A stretch of DNA of 64,000 nucleotides from a bacterium. GTDB lineage: Bacteria; Bacillota; Clostridia; Lachnospirales; Lachnospiraceae. Below the pieces are notes generated by a model that was not told the origin of the DNA, searched no databases, and worked only from the letters and a program-made list of their open reading frames with translations. Position 1 is the first letter of the stretch. Each line of letters starts with the position of its first letter. This document shows positions 24,910-33,574 of this stretch, piece after piece. The stretch lies in assembly GCA_023664305.1 (NCBI GenBank), contig JAMPFT010000010.1, positions 1 to 64,000 on the forward strand, in the 5' to 3' direction. The position numbers and the translations under genes were made by a program.

Positions 24910-25022
24910 ACACCTCCTGGTACGACTTCTCCCTCAGATTCACTCGCAAGCTCGCGCTTCGCGCTCTCTGCCCTGCTTCGTAGCCGCTTGCTTTTCACTG
25001 GCACCATTGTACCATGAGCGCA

Positions 25023-25059
25023 GAAAATCAAGCGGCTGCGAAGCAGACATTTGATTTTC
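25023..25059. repeat. 37-bp palindromic repeat, copy 1
   Basis: The outer arms GAAAATCA and TGATTTTC enclose an inner CTGC-GAA-GCAG hairpin. The copy at 25383-25419 is identical at 36 of 37 positions. It resembles a small REP/BIME-like palindromic unit. Confidence 0.6.
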
Positions 25060-25382
25060 AAGCCATGGATTGCCAAGTACAATGCGCCGCGCATGCGGCG
25101 ACGAGACAGCGTATGCTGGCTCGGATTCTGCGAATGCAGAATCATTGTACCATAAGGGCGGGAAATAATCTACCGCGATTATTGTGTAAGCTTCAATCTG
25201 TGCATAATTTTCTGCACTTGCGTTCTTCCGGGCTTGCGCCCGCTCATTGATTGTTTGTGCTACTGTTGGCGGCATGATGTTTCTATCGTCAAAGCACTAC
25301 TGATCGTCAGGCGCTAAGACGCGCAAGGGATATAAGAATCTTAGTGTAATTTGAAGAAATACTTGTTATAATAGGCGCAAAG

Positions 25383-25419
25383 GAAAATCAGGCGGCTGCG
25401 AAGCAGACATTTGATTTTC
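25383..25419. repeat. 37-bp palindromic repeat, copy 2
   Basis: Differs from 25023-25059 by one base (A to G after GAAAATCA). It is followed by further hairpins with the same GCGAAGC core at 25446 and 25465. Confidence 0.6.
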
Positions 25420-25512
25420 CTGCGCCGTTAACGAGCAAACGTCCTGCGAAGCAGGACAAAGAGCGCGAAGCGCGTGTTTGCGAGTGTGGGAAAAAGGATT
25501 GCAAGGTTGGGG

Positions 25513-25565
25513 GCTGCACCGTCAGGAGTGGAACCGTCAGAAGCTGCACCGTCAGGAGTGGAACC
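25513..25565 (+). repeat. two 30-bp-spaced direct repeats upstream of a response regulator
   Basis: A 23-base word beginning GCTGCACCGTCAGGAGTGGA occurs at 25513 and again at 25543, exact over its length and with a 30-base period. It ends about 48 bases before the response-regulator start, a suitable place for regulator binding, though the repeats may also be simple duplication. Confidence 0.5.
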
Positions 25566-25612
25566 GGAAAAATGTGCCCAAAGGATAAGCATATCAGGGG
25601 AAGAGAGTAGAA

Positions 25613-26287
25613 GTGGCTTATAAAATATTGATGATCGACGATGACAAAGACCTTCTTAAAATGCTGAGAAAATACTTTGAAATGAAAAAGTACGAAGTCG
25701 TTACGGCGGAAAACGGCGCAGAGGGGTTGGATAAGATAAAGGTACAGCCGGATCTCATATTGCTGGATGTAAATATGCCGGGAGCGGACGGAATAGAGGT
25801 ATGCCGCAGGATACGGGATAAAGTGGCCTGTCCCATTTTATTTCTGACGGCAAGGGTAGAAGAGCAGGATGTTGTGAACGGGCTCTTGTCGGGCGGCGAC
25901 GATTATATTTTAAAGCCGTTCAGCCTGAAGGAGCTTGACGCGAGGATTACGGCGCACCTGAAACGGGAGGGTCGGCGCAAAACTGCGGCGGAATGCTGTT
26001 TCCGGGGTGAATTGACGATCGATTACAGGGCCAGAACCGTACAGATTCAGGAGGATTATCTGGAGATGACGAAGCTGGAATACGCAATCCTCGAATTTTT
26101 GTCTATGAATCCGGGAATGGTCTTTGACAGGGATAGGATTTATGAGAAGGTCTGTGGATTTGACGCGGAGGGGGACAGCAGGGTAATTACGGAGCTGATC
26201 CGCAGAATCAGGAACAAGCTTCGGGAATATACAGAAACGGAATATATTGAAACGGTATGGGGGATGGGATACCGATGGATAAAATAA
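25613..26287 (+). CDS. OmpR-family response regulator of second two-component system
   Basis: A 224-residue regulator with receiver (KILMIDDDKDLLKML; phospho-acceptor in LILLDVNMPG; DDYILKPF) and a winged-helix effector ending in YIETVWGMGYRWIK. The start is GTG 25613 behind GGGGAAGAGAG. Its last 13 bases overlap the kinase start. Direct repeats just upstream (25513-25565) and palindromic repeats before the ABC genes (27556-27592) are candidate targets. It likely controls the exporter at 27613-30228. Confidence 0.88.
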   Translation: MAYKILMIDDDKDLLKMLRKYFEMKKYEVVTAENGAEGLDKIKVQPDLILLDVNMPGADGIEVCRRIRDKVACPILFLTARVEEQDVVNGLLSGGDDYILKPFSLKELDARITAHLKREGRRKTAAECCFRGELTIDYRARTVQIQEDYLEMTKLEYAILEFLSMNPGMVFDRDRIYEKVCGFDAEGDSRVITELIRRIRNKLREYTETEYIETVWGMGYRWIK

Positions 26288-27456
26288 GAAATCTTTCTCT
26301 GAGAAAAACGATTCTTTTCTATGTGTCGGCAGTATTGCTTTGCAGTTTTCTGCTCTCGGCAGCGATAGCCCGGATTGCCTCGCGGGCGCAGCAGCGTGTC
26401 TGGTGGAATTATGTGGACGAAGAGGCATATTTTAATGCGGTCGAAAAAGAGGAACCTTATTCTGTACCGGATGTCCCGAGACCGGGCGCCGATCAGATGA
26501 CGCCGTCGGACGTTTTTTTGTCGGAGCTTTGCGACTTTTTACAGACTTATACGGTATTGGTTCTGTCTATGGCGGGAAGCTGCGCGGCAGTATTTCTTTT
26601 TTACCGGAATAAGCTGAAAAAGCCGATTGAGGAGCTGGCGTCAGCCTCGAAAAGGATTGCCGAAAATCGTCTGGATTTTTGTATCGCCTATGAAAACAGG
26701 GATGAAATGGGTGTGCTCTGCAGGGAATTTGAGAGAATGAGGGAGCAGCTTGCCGAGAATAATCGGATATTGTGGAAAAAGATGGAGGAGGAAAAGCTTC
26801 TTCGGGCGGCGATTGCCCACGATATCCGCGCGCCGCTGTCCGTTTTGAAGGGGTATCAGGAAATGCTGACGGAGTATCTGGCGAATGCGGACATAGACAG
26901 GGAACAGGCGCTGGAAATGCTGTCGGAAAGCGGGCGGCAGATTGAGCGCATGGATGGGTTCGTGGAAACCATGCGAAAAATGAGCAGTCTGGAAAGCCGG
27001 AAGCTGGCGGCCCGGGAGATTTCCGCAGGGCAGCTGGAGGCGGAGATCCGGGCGGAGCTGAACGTTTTGGAAAAAGAGTACGGAAAGCAGGCCGTCTTAC
27101 AGGTGCAGGCGTCAAATGAAATGTTTTGCGGAGACAGGGAAGTGATTTTGGAGGTGACGGAAAATCTGCTGTCAAATGCCTTCCGTTATGCGAAAAGCCA
27201 GGTCGAAATCAGGATACGGGCGGAATATTCGGAATTAAATATTTCTGTCAGGGACGATGGAGAGGGATTTGGGGAAGAGGAGGAAAAAGTTACGGAAGCC
27301 TTCTACCGGCAAAATATAAAAGACAGCCTGAAGCATGCGGGAATCGGGATGTATATCAGCAGGCTGTACTGCGAAAAGCATGGAGGGAAATTAGCGATTG
27401 GAAATGAGGAACAGGGAGGGGCTGTGGCGACAGCGACATTCCGTCGGATTGCGTAA
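26275..27456 (+). CDS. HAMP-containing sensor histidine kinase
   Basis: A 393-residue membrane kinase. TM1 is about 12-32, with an extracellular loop of about 60 residues (33-92) and TM2 about 93-110. HAMP runs from about 111 to 165, and the HisKA box is AIAHDIRAPLSVLKGY with H182. The catalytic domain has LLSNAFRYA (N box), VRDDGEGFGEE (G1) and HAGIGMYISRLYCEKHGG (G2). ATG 26275 is preferred over ATG 26257. The extracellular loop is large enough for direct ligand sensing, unlike the BceS-like kinase at 23-24 kb. Confidence 0.87.
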   Translation: MDKIRNLSLRKTILFYVSAVLLCSFLLSAAIARIASRAQQRVWWNYVDEEAYFNAVEKEEPYSVPDVPRPGADQMTPSDVFLSELCDFLQTYTVLVLSMAGSCAAVFLFYRNKLKKPIEELASASKRIAENRLDFCIAYENRDEMGVLCREFERMREQLAENNRILWKKMEEEKLLRAAIAHDIRAPLSVLKGYQEMLTEYLANADIDREQALEMLSESGRQIERMDGFVETMRKMSSLESRKLAAREISAGQLEAEIRAELNVLEKEYGKQAVLQVQASNEMFCGDREVILEVTENLLSNAFRYAKSQVEIRIRAEYSELNISVRDDGEGFGEEEEKVTEAFYRQNIKDSLKHAGIGMYISRLYCEKHGGKLAIGNEEQGGAVATATFRRIA

Positions 27457-27555
27457 GCGATCCGGCGTTTTTTCTTTCCGTTGTCTTTTTGTTGTGATTC
27501 TTCTTTTATGATGGAACAAATTACTGCAGGCAGCCCAGGTTCCCAGAAAGGGGAA

Positions 27556-27592
27556 AGATTCCCGTAAACGGGACAGATTCCCGTAAACGGGA
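27556..27592 (+). promoter_or_regulatory. tandem palindromic repeats before ABC-2 genes
   Basis: AGATTCCCGTAAACGGGA occurs twice (27556-27573 and 27575-27592), separated by one base. Each contains the palindrome TCCCGT-AA-ACGGGA. They sit just ahead of the GGAGGTG ribosome site of the permease. Tandem dyads suit dimeric regulator binding; as RNA they could also fold and mask the ribosome site. Confidence 0.5.
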
Positions 27593-27612
27593 ATCGAAAA
27601 GGAGGTGTAAAG

Positions 27613-28677
27613 ATGTGCTCCATTTTAATAAGAGAGGTAAAAAATTATATGAAAAAGCCTCTGTTTTGGATTGGTATCGCGGCCGTTGCCCTTATGGTGT
27701 TTCAAAATGTCAGTCCCTATCTGCAGATCCGGTATCTCGCCGAGGGGGAGGAGATTGTGAATGATTACCCGGAAACCTTCCGCGAGGGGGATGTTTCTGA
27801 GGGATATGTGCCGACGGACGAGGAAGCGAGACGGGGAGCCTGGGAAGAATATGTGCAGGAGGTTCTTGTCTCTGAGCTGCAGATGAAGCGGGAGGAAGCG
27901 CAGGCTGTTCTCCGTGAAACGGCGGGAATGGATATCATGGCAGCTTGCAGATATCTGGAGGAATACCGATATTACGGCGCTTACGTTGCTTATGTGGATA
28001 CAGCCTACCATAAGGGGACACGGGAAGAAATCAACTCTTATATCGCAGGGAAACTGGAGAGCAGGACATTTTCGTATTATTTTTCAAGGAAATTCGCGGA
28101 TTTTGCGGGGTTGTCTATGGGATTTCTGGCAACGGTTTTATTTGCCGCTTTATTCGCACAGGATACAAGGAAGAGTAACTATGAGCTCCTTCATACAAAG
28201 CCTGTCGGCGCGGGGAACTATTTGTTGGGGAAAGCAGGGGGAGGCTTTGCGGTCTGCGTGATGGCGCTTGCGATTCTAAATCTGGTATTTTTCGGGTTAT
28301 GCTCGGTATTCACAAAAAGCAGCGGCTTTGAAGTAAAGCTGTCGGATTTCTTACTGGCGACCTGCCTTTATATTCTGCCGAATGTGCTGATGATCGTAAG
28401 CGTCTACAGTTTGGTTTCGCTGCTGTTTAAAAGCCCGCTGCCAGCAGTCCCGCTTTTGCTCCTGTATATCGTATATTCGAATATGGGAAGCAGGGACACC
28501 AACGGCGTGTACGGATATTATGGCAGACCGTTAGCGATTATAGTGCGGTTCCCGGGAGCATTTTTCGATATTTCTCCCCCGCCGATGGTATTGCTGAACC
28601 AGAGCTTTTTAATCTTAGCCTCCGCGGGCATTCTTTTTCTCTCGATGCAGATATGGAAAAGGAGGCGGGTATATTGA
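27613..28677 (+). CDS. ABC-2 permease, large subunit
   Basis: A 354-residue membrane protein. TM1 is near 16-34 (FWIGIAAVALMVFQNV), an extracellular region of about 130 residues is rich in E, R and Y, and five further TMs follow. FAALFAQDTRKSNYELLHTKPVGAGNY is cut here only by my reading; its pattern of an ABC-2 cytoplasmic gating loop is characteristic. GGAGGTG precedes ATG 27613. It ends TTGA, coupling it to the second permease. With the ATPase at 29350 it forms an exporter of unknown substrate, probably a peptide or lipid-active drug given the sensor kinase upstream. Confidence 0.75.
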   Translation: MCSILIREVKNYMKKPLFWIGIAAVALMVFQNVSPYLQIRYLAEGEEIVNDYPETFREGDVSEGYVPTDEEARRGAWEEYVQEVLVSELQMKREEAQAVLRETAGMDIMAACRYLEEYRYYGAYVAYVDTAYHKGTREEINSYIAGKLESRTFSYYFSRKFADFAGLSMGFLATVLFAALFAQDTRKSNYELLHTKPVGAGNYLLGKAGGGFAVCVMALAILNLVFFGLCSVFTKSSGFEVKLSDFLLATCLYILPNVLMIVSVYSLVSLLFKSPLPAVPLLLLYIVYSNMGSRDTNGVYGYYGRPLAIIVRFPGAFFDISPPPMVLLNQSFLILASAGILFLSMQIWKRRRVY

Positions 28678-29345
28678 GGCAGGAAGCAAAAATCTCACTT
28701 CCGGTCTACAAGGTTTCCTGTGCAGTTTTTTTCATTGTGATGTTAAGTCTTGTCAGGGGAGTAACCTATTCTTTTGAAGTAGGGATTGCGTTGGAGACGC
28801 CGATGGCGTTGCTTGCAGCCTGCGTCCTCGCAGATACCTATACAAAAGAAATTACCGGAAAGAGGTCGGAAATCTGGCGGTTGTACCCTATGAAAAAGAA
28901 AATGCAAGCTATTTACAGGAGAATTGTGATACAGGAAGTGTTTCTGCTGGCGGCAGCAGTCGTCGGATACGGATTGTTTTTTCTGTTTCAAAAGCCGAGA
29001 ACGGTTGACAGGATGCGGTCGGGTTCGGGAAATGAAATGGGGCAGTTTCTTATATACCTTGCCTCCATCGCTGTCACGCTTTTGTTTTGGGGGCTGTTGT
29101 CGAATCTGCTTTCCTGTCTGCTCCGGAATATGTGGTTCGGGATTGGGGGCTGTCTGATCTTATGGGTGATCACAAATTCCAGTATCGGCGACAGATACTT
29201 AGGAGCGTGGAACTTATTTTCCTATACCTTCAGGGATATCGAAAACAGCGGCGATTTCAGCTGGATACGCGGGAAAATAGTCTGTATCTGTATCAGTGTG
29301 ATCATGCTGGCAATATTGCCTGAAGCAATCAGGAGGAGGGGCTGA
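28674..29345 (+). CDS. ABC-2 permease, small subunit
   Basis: A 223-residue, six-TM partner permease. TTG 28674 is chosen: GGAGG lies nine bases upstream inside the preceding gene and the stop/start overlap is TTGA. The upstream in-frame ATG 28653 has no site. The ETPMALLAACVLADTYTKE segment matches the early loop of ABC-2 permeases. It is followed after four bases by the ATPase gene. Confidence 0.7.
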   Translation: MRQEAKISLPVYKVSCAVFFIVMLSLVRGVTYSFEVGIALETPMALLAACVLADTYTKEITGKRSEIWRLYPMKKKMQAIYRRIVIQEVFLLAAAVVGYGLFFLFQKPRTVDRMRSGSGNEMGQFLIYLASIAVTLLFWGLLSNLLSCLLRNMWFGIGGCLILWVITNSSIGDRYLGAWNLFSYTFRDIENSGDFSWIRGKIVCICISVIMLAILPEAIRRRG

Positions 29346-29349
29346 AATA

Positions 29350-30228
29350 ATGGGAATCAAAATTGAGGATTTAACGGTAACATTTCAAAATAAAGTGACG
29401 GCAATCAATCATGCGAGTCTGGAGATTCCAAAGGGAGTCTTTGGGCTGTTAGGGGAAAACGGGGCGGGAAAGACGACGCTGATGAGGGTGCTGACGACTC
29501 TTATTTCACCTGCAGACGGGACCGTAACTCTTGACGGAATACGCTACTGCAAGGAAAACCATGAAAAAATACAGCGAAAAATAGGGTATTTGCCGCAGGA
29601 AATTGATTTGTACCCAAGCCTGACCGTACAGGAATGTCTGGAATATCTGGGGGATTTATCGGGGACACCTAAGCGGATCTACAAGGAACGCATTCCATAC
29701 TATCTGGAAAAGACAAATCTGTCAGAGCATCGCAGAAAAAAGATAAAGCATTTATCCGGCGGTATGAAACGGAGGGTCGGGCTCATCCAGGCGCTGCTGA
29801 ATGAGCCGGAGGTTTTAATAGTCGATGAACCCACAACCGGATTAGACCCGGAAGAGCGTATCCGCATCCGAAATCTGTTGGTTGATTTTTCAGAGGGCCG
29901 CACCGTGCTGTTTTCAACTCATGTGGTAGAAGATCTGGCGGCAGTCTGTAATCAGCTTGCGGTTATGAAGAAAGGGGAATTTCTTTATACGGGAAGCGTG
30001 AAGGGATTATTGGAGCAGGCGAGAGGCCATGTCTGGGTCTGCAATGTGCGGGAGGAAGAAGCGGCAAGGGAGCTGGAAAAGAATTATCGCGTCTTATCAA
30101 AGCAGTATGCGGGGGAAGAATTGCAGATGAAATTGATCAGCGAGACGCCGCCCGGGGTAGAGTGCAGTCCCTGCGAGGCGACGCTGGAGGATGCATATAT
30201 TTATATTTGTGAACGCATTGATTCCTGA
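29350..30228 (+). CDS. ABC-2 exporter ATPase
   Basis: A 292-residue ATPase. Walker A is GENGAGKTT, Q-loop IGYLPQEIDLYPS, signature HLSGGMKRRVGL, Walker B VLIVDEPTTGLD, H-loop STHVVEDL. A C-terminal regulatory extension of about 80 residues follows. GGAGGAGGGG precedes ATG 29350. It completes the two-component-regulated exporter operon; self-protection against an antimicrobial compound is the most likely use, by analogy with similar TCS-ABC sets. Confidence 0.88.
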   Translation: MGIKIEDLTVTFQNKVTAINHASLEIPKGVFGLLGENGAGKTTLMRVLTTLISPADGTVTLDGIRYCKENHEKIQRKIGYLPQEIDLYPSLTVQECLEYLGDLSGTPKRIYKERIPYYLEKTNLSEHRRKKIKHLSGGMKRRVGLIQALLNEPEVLIVDEPTTGLDPEERIRIRNLLVDFSEGRTVLFSTHVVEDLAAVCNQLAVMKKGEFLYTGSVKGLLEQARGHVWVCNVREEEAARELEKNYRVLSKQYAGEELQMKLISETPPGVECSPCEATLEDAYIYICERIDS

Positions 30229-30521
30229 CAAAAGCCTTTTAATCATAGAATCTCTGATTCTATTGTATACCGCTTTCCATGCCAGATTGCCCATGCGTTC
30301 CGCGTTTACAATGTAAGCGGAAATCAATTGCGCTAATGAGTTTATATTGTAGACCGCTGGAGGCTGCGGTAGGGCAGCCGGTCAAAGTATCAGGGTCATT
30401 GCAAATTTGCAAATTGATTGAAAGGAAAGAAAACCGCTGCTTTATAACCATCTTGCCGCCGCAGCAAAATAAAGCTGACAGATGGCCTAAACGGGCGATG
30501 GAACCTGTGCAGGAGGCTCTC
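30229..30521. other. intergenic region, no gene
   Basis: No supported gene. A perfect small hairpin, ATAGAATC (30245-30252) with GATTCTAT (30256-30263), lies just past the ATPase stop and may mark the transcript end, although no T-run follows. Confidence 0.4.
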
Positions 30522-31430
30522 CTATTGTCCTACATGCTTTCGGTACAGCAATCCCTTGCAGGCATTATAAATACCTGACCAGACCGGACTTTCCGCCATC
30601 TTCGTCCGAAGCGGCTGCAGGGTCAGCAGCATAATCATGCGATACCGCAGCAGCTGCCCACGGGTCAGATACCGCGCGGTGATCTCCCGGTGCTCCCGTG
30701 CGGAGCATTTGCGGTTCTCCGGCGTTTCCGAAAAACCGCCTCCCTCGTAGGAGGCCAGCGTTACCGGAATATACAGCGGTCTTACTTTTTCCGAAAAATA
30801 ACACCACAGAAAATGTTCATAATCCGCCCTCACCCGGTACTTTGGTTCATACCCCCGTTTGGAAAACAGGCTGTAATGGTAAATACAGGCCTGATGACAG
30901 GGAACGTTCCGATAGCAGGCAAAGGCGTCTATATGAGGATTGGAGGACACGGCCTGCCGCCGCAGTGCGTCAAAAATGTTCCCGTAAAAAATGTTCCTCG
31001 CGGAAGCGCCCGCTTCCAAATGCCTGCCGATCTCTCCGGCCGCCTGTTCCAGCGCCGTCCCGGAGGTAAACACGTCTCCGCAGTTTAAAAAATACAAATA
31101 TTCCCCCAAGGCCGCCTGAGCCGCCTGGTTCATCCCATCGTATATACTTTCGTCCGCCTGCTCCAAAATGCGCACTGCAGGAAACCTTTTCGGCGCCGCC
31201 CCATCTGCAGGGGTATCCTTTCCGCCTCCGGAAACCGCTCCCTGCGCCGGACGGCCCTGTCCGGACAAATATTCCCGAAGCGCCTCCAAAGAGCCGTCTT
31301 CGGAGCCCCCGTCCTTCACGATCACTTCATAATCCGTATAGCTTTGTCCCGCTATGCTTTTCACAGTATCCACCAGCTTGTGGCCCGGATTCAGGGAAAC
31401 CACGATAATGCTGAACATAGGAGTCCTCAT
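30522..31430 (-). CDS. GT2 glycosyltransferase (WcaA/colanic type)
   Basis: A 302-residue GT-A enzyme. The N-terminal nucleotide-sugar fold starts FSIIVVSLNPGHKLVDTVKS and has VIVKDGGSEDGS. DESIYDGMNQAAQAALGEYL and LNCGD give the DxD-like acceptor region typical of colanic-acid-type GT2 enzymes. A low-complexity insert (about 62-85, rich in G, A and P) is unusual. ATG 31430 is preferred over ATG 31439 because AGAGG then lies nine bases away. The second GT gene upstream on the same strand and the acyltransferase further up suggest a decorated surface glycan. Confidence 0.78.
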   Translation of the reverse strand: MRTPMFSIIVVSLNPGHKLVDTVKSIAGQSYTDYEVIVKDGGSEDGSLEALREYLSGQGRPAQGAVSGGGKDTPADGAAPKRFPAVRILEQADESIYDGMNQAAQAALGEYLYFLNCGDVFTSGTALEQAAGEIGRHLEAGASARNIFYGNIFDALRRQAVSSNPHIDAFACYRNVPCHQACIYHYSLFSKRGYEPKYRVRADYEHFLWCYFSEKVRPLYIPVTLASYEGGGFSETPENRKCSAREHREITARYLTRGQLLRYRMIMLLTLQPLRTKMAESPVWSGIYNACKGLLYRKHVGQ

Positions 31431-31444
31431 ATTTGCCATCCTCT

Positions 31445-31523
31445 TTTTATTCTATAGGAAACTTCGTCGTAGCAAGGGAAGAATGCGAAGCATTCTTCTA
31501 AGTGCCGCTTGCGGCACTTTTTT
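31445..31523 (+). repeat. 79-bp repeated terminator-like element, copy 1
   Basis: Matches 56330-56408 at 74 of 79 positions without gaps. It holds two hairpins: AGAATGC-GAA-GCATTCT, and AAGTGCCGCTTGCGGCACTT followed by T's. In plus orientation the second is an intrinsic terminator. Here it lies between two minus-strand glycosyltransferase genes, abutting the ribosome site of the downstream one. Confidence 0.65.
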
Positions 31524-31608
31524 ACAGTGAGTATAAAGCCATGCTCCACGGTCTGACAAATGCCGCGAGGGCTGATTCCCGTCGGTGGTCGCGAAAAGCC
31601 TGATTTTG

Positions 31609-32385
31609 TCATGCTGCCGGTTTGATTCCGCGCTTCATGATCCGGTAGGCCTTTTTCCATGGGATCTCACAACAGATTGTTTTCCTGTGTACCAGCAAAA
31701 AACGCAGGGCCATCAGACGCGCCATGCCGCCGTACAGGTATCGGTACAAGACTCCCCTGTCATAAAAAAATTTTTCATGGTAGCCGGTAAACCATGTGGA
31801 TTCCCGCACCTTTTCATGCCCGATGCATACGGGTATCTTATAAATACGCAGCCCGGCCTTCAGACAGTCCCGCAGGAACAGGCTGTCCTCCCCGTTGCTG
31901 TATTTTGCGCCGCCGCCAAACAGCAGCGAAAAGGTAATGTTTTCTTCGTGAAGCCGCTTAAGGCGCGCTGCAAAGCTGTATGTCGGATAACGTCCGCAAT
32001 TATACCACCGCACCCGGCCGAAGCTTTCGTTGCGGTAGGTTTCCCGCCCCGGCATAGCCTGCACGTTGAAAAGCAGCATATCCGCCTCGGGATGCGCTGC
32101 AAAGGCATTCAGGACGGTCTTTGCATAATCCGGCTCATAGATAATATCCTCATCGGCAAATAAAACCACATCCGCGTCGGCGCGCTGCAGACTGAAATTG
32201 CGACTCAAGCCGACTCCCCGTTCCGCCATGGAGAAAAAACGGAGCCGATGTCCCCGCCATGTCAGCTCCTCGTATCCGTAGTGATCGCCCTGACTGACAA
32301 TGACGGCGTCGCTGTCAATCCGCATCTCTTCTGCAAGCTCTTCGGGCGCCCTGTTTACGGCAGCCACTAATAGTTGTAATGTCAT
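31609..32385 (-). CDS. GT2-like glycosyltransferase
   Basis: A 258-residue protein of the GT-A fold. GVGLSRNFSLQRADADVVLF and FADEDIIYEPDY give the central beta strand with the metal-binding acidic motif (ADED). The C-terminal half has NGEDSLFLRDCL, typical of capsule glycosyltransferases. GGGAGGACGAA precedes ATG 32385; an upstream in-frame ATG (32433) lacks a site. No membrane segments. It is probably cotranscribed with the GT gene at 30522, separated by the 79-bp repeat. Confidence 0.72.
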   Translation of the reverse strand: MTLQLLVAAVNRAPEELAEEMRIDSDAVIVSQGDHYGYEELTWRGHRLRFFSMAERGVGLSRNFSLQRADADVVLFADEDIIYEPDYAKTVLNAFAAHPEADMLLFNVQAMPGRETYRNESFGRVRWYNCGRYPTYSFAARLKRLHEENITFSLLFGGGAKYSNGEDSLFLRDCLKAGLRIYKIPVCIGHEKVRESTWFTGYHEKFFYDRGVLYRYLYGGMARLMALRFLLVHRKTICCEIPWKKAYRIMKRGIKPAA

Positions 32386-32507
32386 TTCGTCCTCCCTGCC
32401 GTCTCCTGTGATGTAAGTGATAATTTGTAACAAGCCGATAACATATTCAATTTATCTTATCATAAAAGATTTGTCCTTTCAACGGAATTTCTGCTCTTAC
32501 GTTTTAC

Positions 32508-33574
32508 CTATATTTTCTCATTTGAAGTTTCGCTGTTTCTGTTCCCTGTTAGAATCTTCCATAACATGGGCAGCCGCATCTTTAGAAGATAAGCAATCAG
32601 GATTAAAACGATCTCGACCAGGATGGGAGCGAAGAGATAGTCTAATAAAGCAAAGACTGCCTTTTTCCCAAATATGACAAGTATAATTTTTTCAAAAGCT
32701 TCCAAAAAGGCATCATGAGCAACGTATGTAAAGAAGGTAATTGACATCCACCAGGGAAGTTTCTTTCCTGCGAGCGGGAGGAGATCGCACGCAAACCATA
32801 TTGCAATAAAAAGTAAAATCTCCGTGATAATATTCCAGAATCGGAATGCCGTAACTAATGTGAAAATGACATATAGCAAGGATATTGCAGCAAGCACCTT
32901 GTTCCTGACAGCCAATAACTCCCTGCAATTAAGCCCGATATAGCTTCCAACCAGATAGATATCAAGACCGCTTGTGTATGGAATATTAATCGCTGAATGT
33001 TGTTTGATCAAAATCAGTGCAATTAAGGCAACTAATCCCGTAGGAAATTTTTTCCGGTGGTTATTGAGTAACAGCCAGATGACAGGAGCCGCAGCAATAA
33101 AGATGATAAGCTCCTGCAAAAACCAAAGGGTATAATATTCGCTGACCCATAGCCACCTTACCCATTCGGAAATTGAAAATCTGACTATATTGGGGGTGCT
33201 CATCAGAGACCTTATTATCGGAATATTTGTTATAACCACATAGTATATATAATAAATCGTACACCAAATAATATAAGGCAGAACTACCGTAAATAATCTG
33301 GATTTCCATTTGCCTGCAAGGTTTGAAATTGTAAAGGATTTAAAAAATAAAATGCCTGAAATAAAAAAGAACATAGGAACGGCTATTTGTAAGACATTGG
33401 GCCAATAATTTTCGATGGCAAATGTTATTCTCTCAATCACCCCCCTGCTCCTTCTGCTATGCCGTAAGTATCTAAATTATATGTGTGGATATAGATAACC
33501 AACACGCTGCAAATAAAGGATATAAAGGTAAATTTGTTTCTTATTGTCAATTCATCATTTTTGATAATTTTCAA
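32508..33574 (-). pseudogene. acyltransferase 3 family protein, frameshifted in a G6 tract
   Basis: Membrane O-acyltransferase (OafA/YrhL fold) that would acylate a surface sugar. The main frame (310 codons from GTG 33440) has about nine TMs (FFFISGILFFKSF, LWFLQELIIFIAA) but lacks the usual first helix. That helix is encoded immediately upstream in another frame starting TTG 33574 behind AAGGAG: TFISFICSVLVIYIHTYNLD, carrying the probable catalytic His in YIH. The frames meet in six Gs (33440-33445 on the plus strand as Cs); one extra base would give an uninterrupted 355-residue protein, the normal family length. A mutation, sequencing error or slippage switch are all possible. Confidence 0.7.

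Larger units (their letters stand above)
24910..25612. repeat. 703-base non-coding stretch packed with GCGAAGC hairpins
   Basis: No gene is supported. It contains many short perfect hairpins. CTGCGAAGCAG occurs at 25036-25046 and 25396-25406, CCTGCGAAGCAGG at 25443-25455, and a GCGCGAAGCGC hairpin near 25463-25473. GATTCTGC/GCAGAATC (25123-25142) and CGCCGC/GCGGCG (25085-25100) are further stems. Two copies of a 37-bp unit (25023, 25383) and a 30-bp tandem repeat (25513) are listed separately. On the minus strand, extended -10 sites with TACAAT at 25011-25006 and 25149-25144 could serve bceRS. Confidence 0.55.

Noticed and set aside
27613-30228. Lantibiotic biosynthesis genes around the TCS-ABC set
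   Set aside because: No precursor peptide, LanB/C/M or protease gene is visible nearby; it is an exporter operon only.
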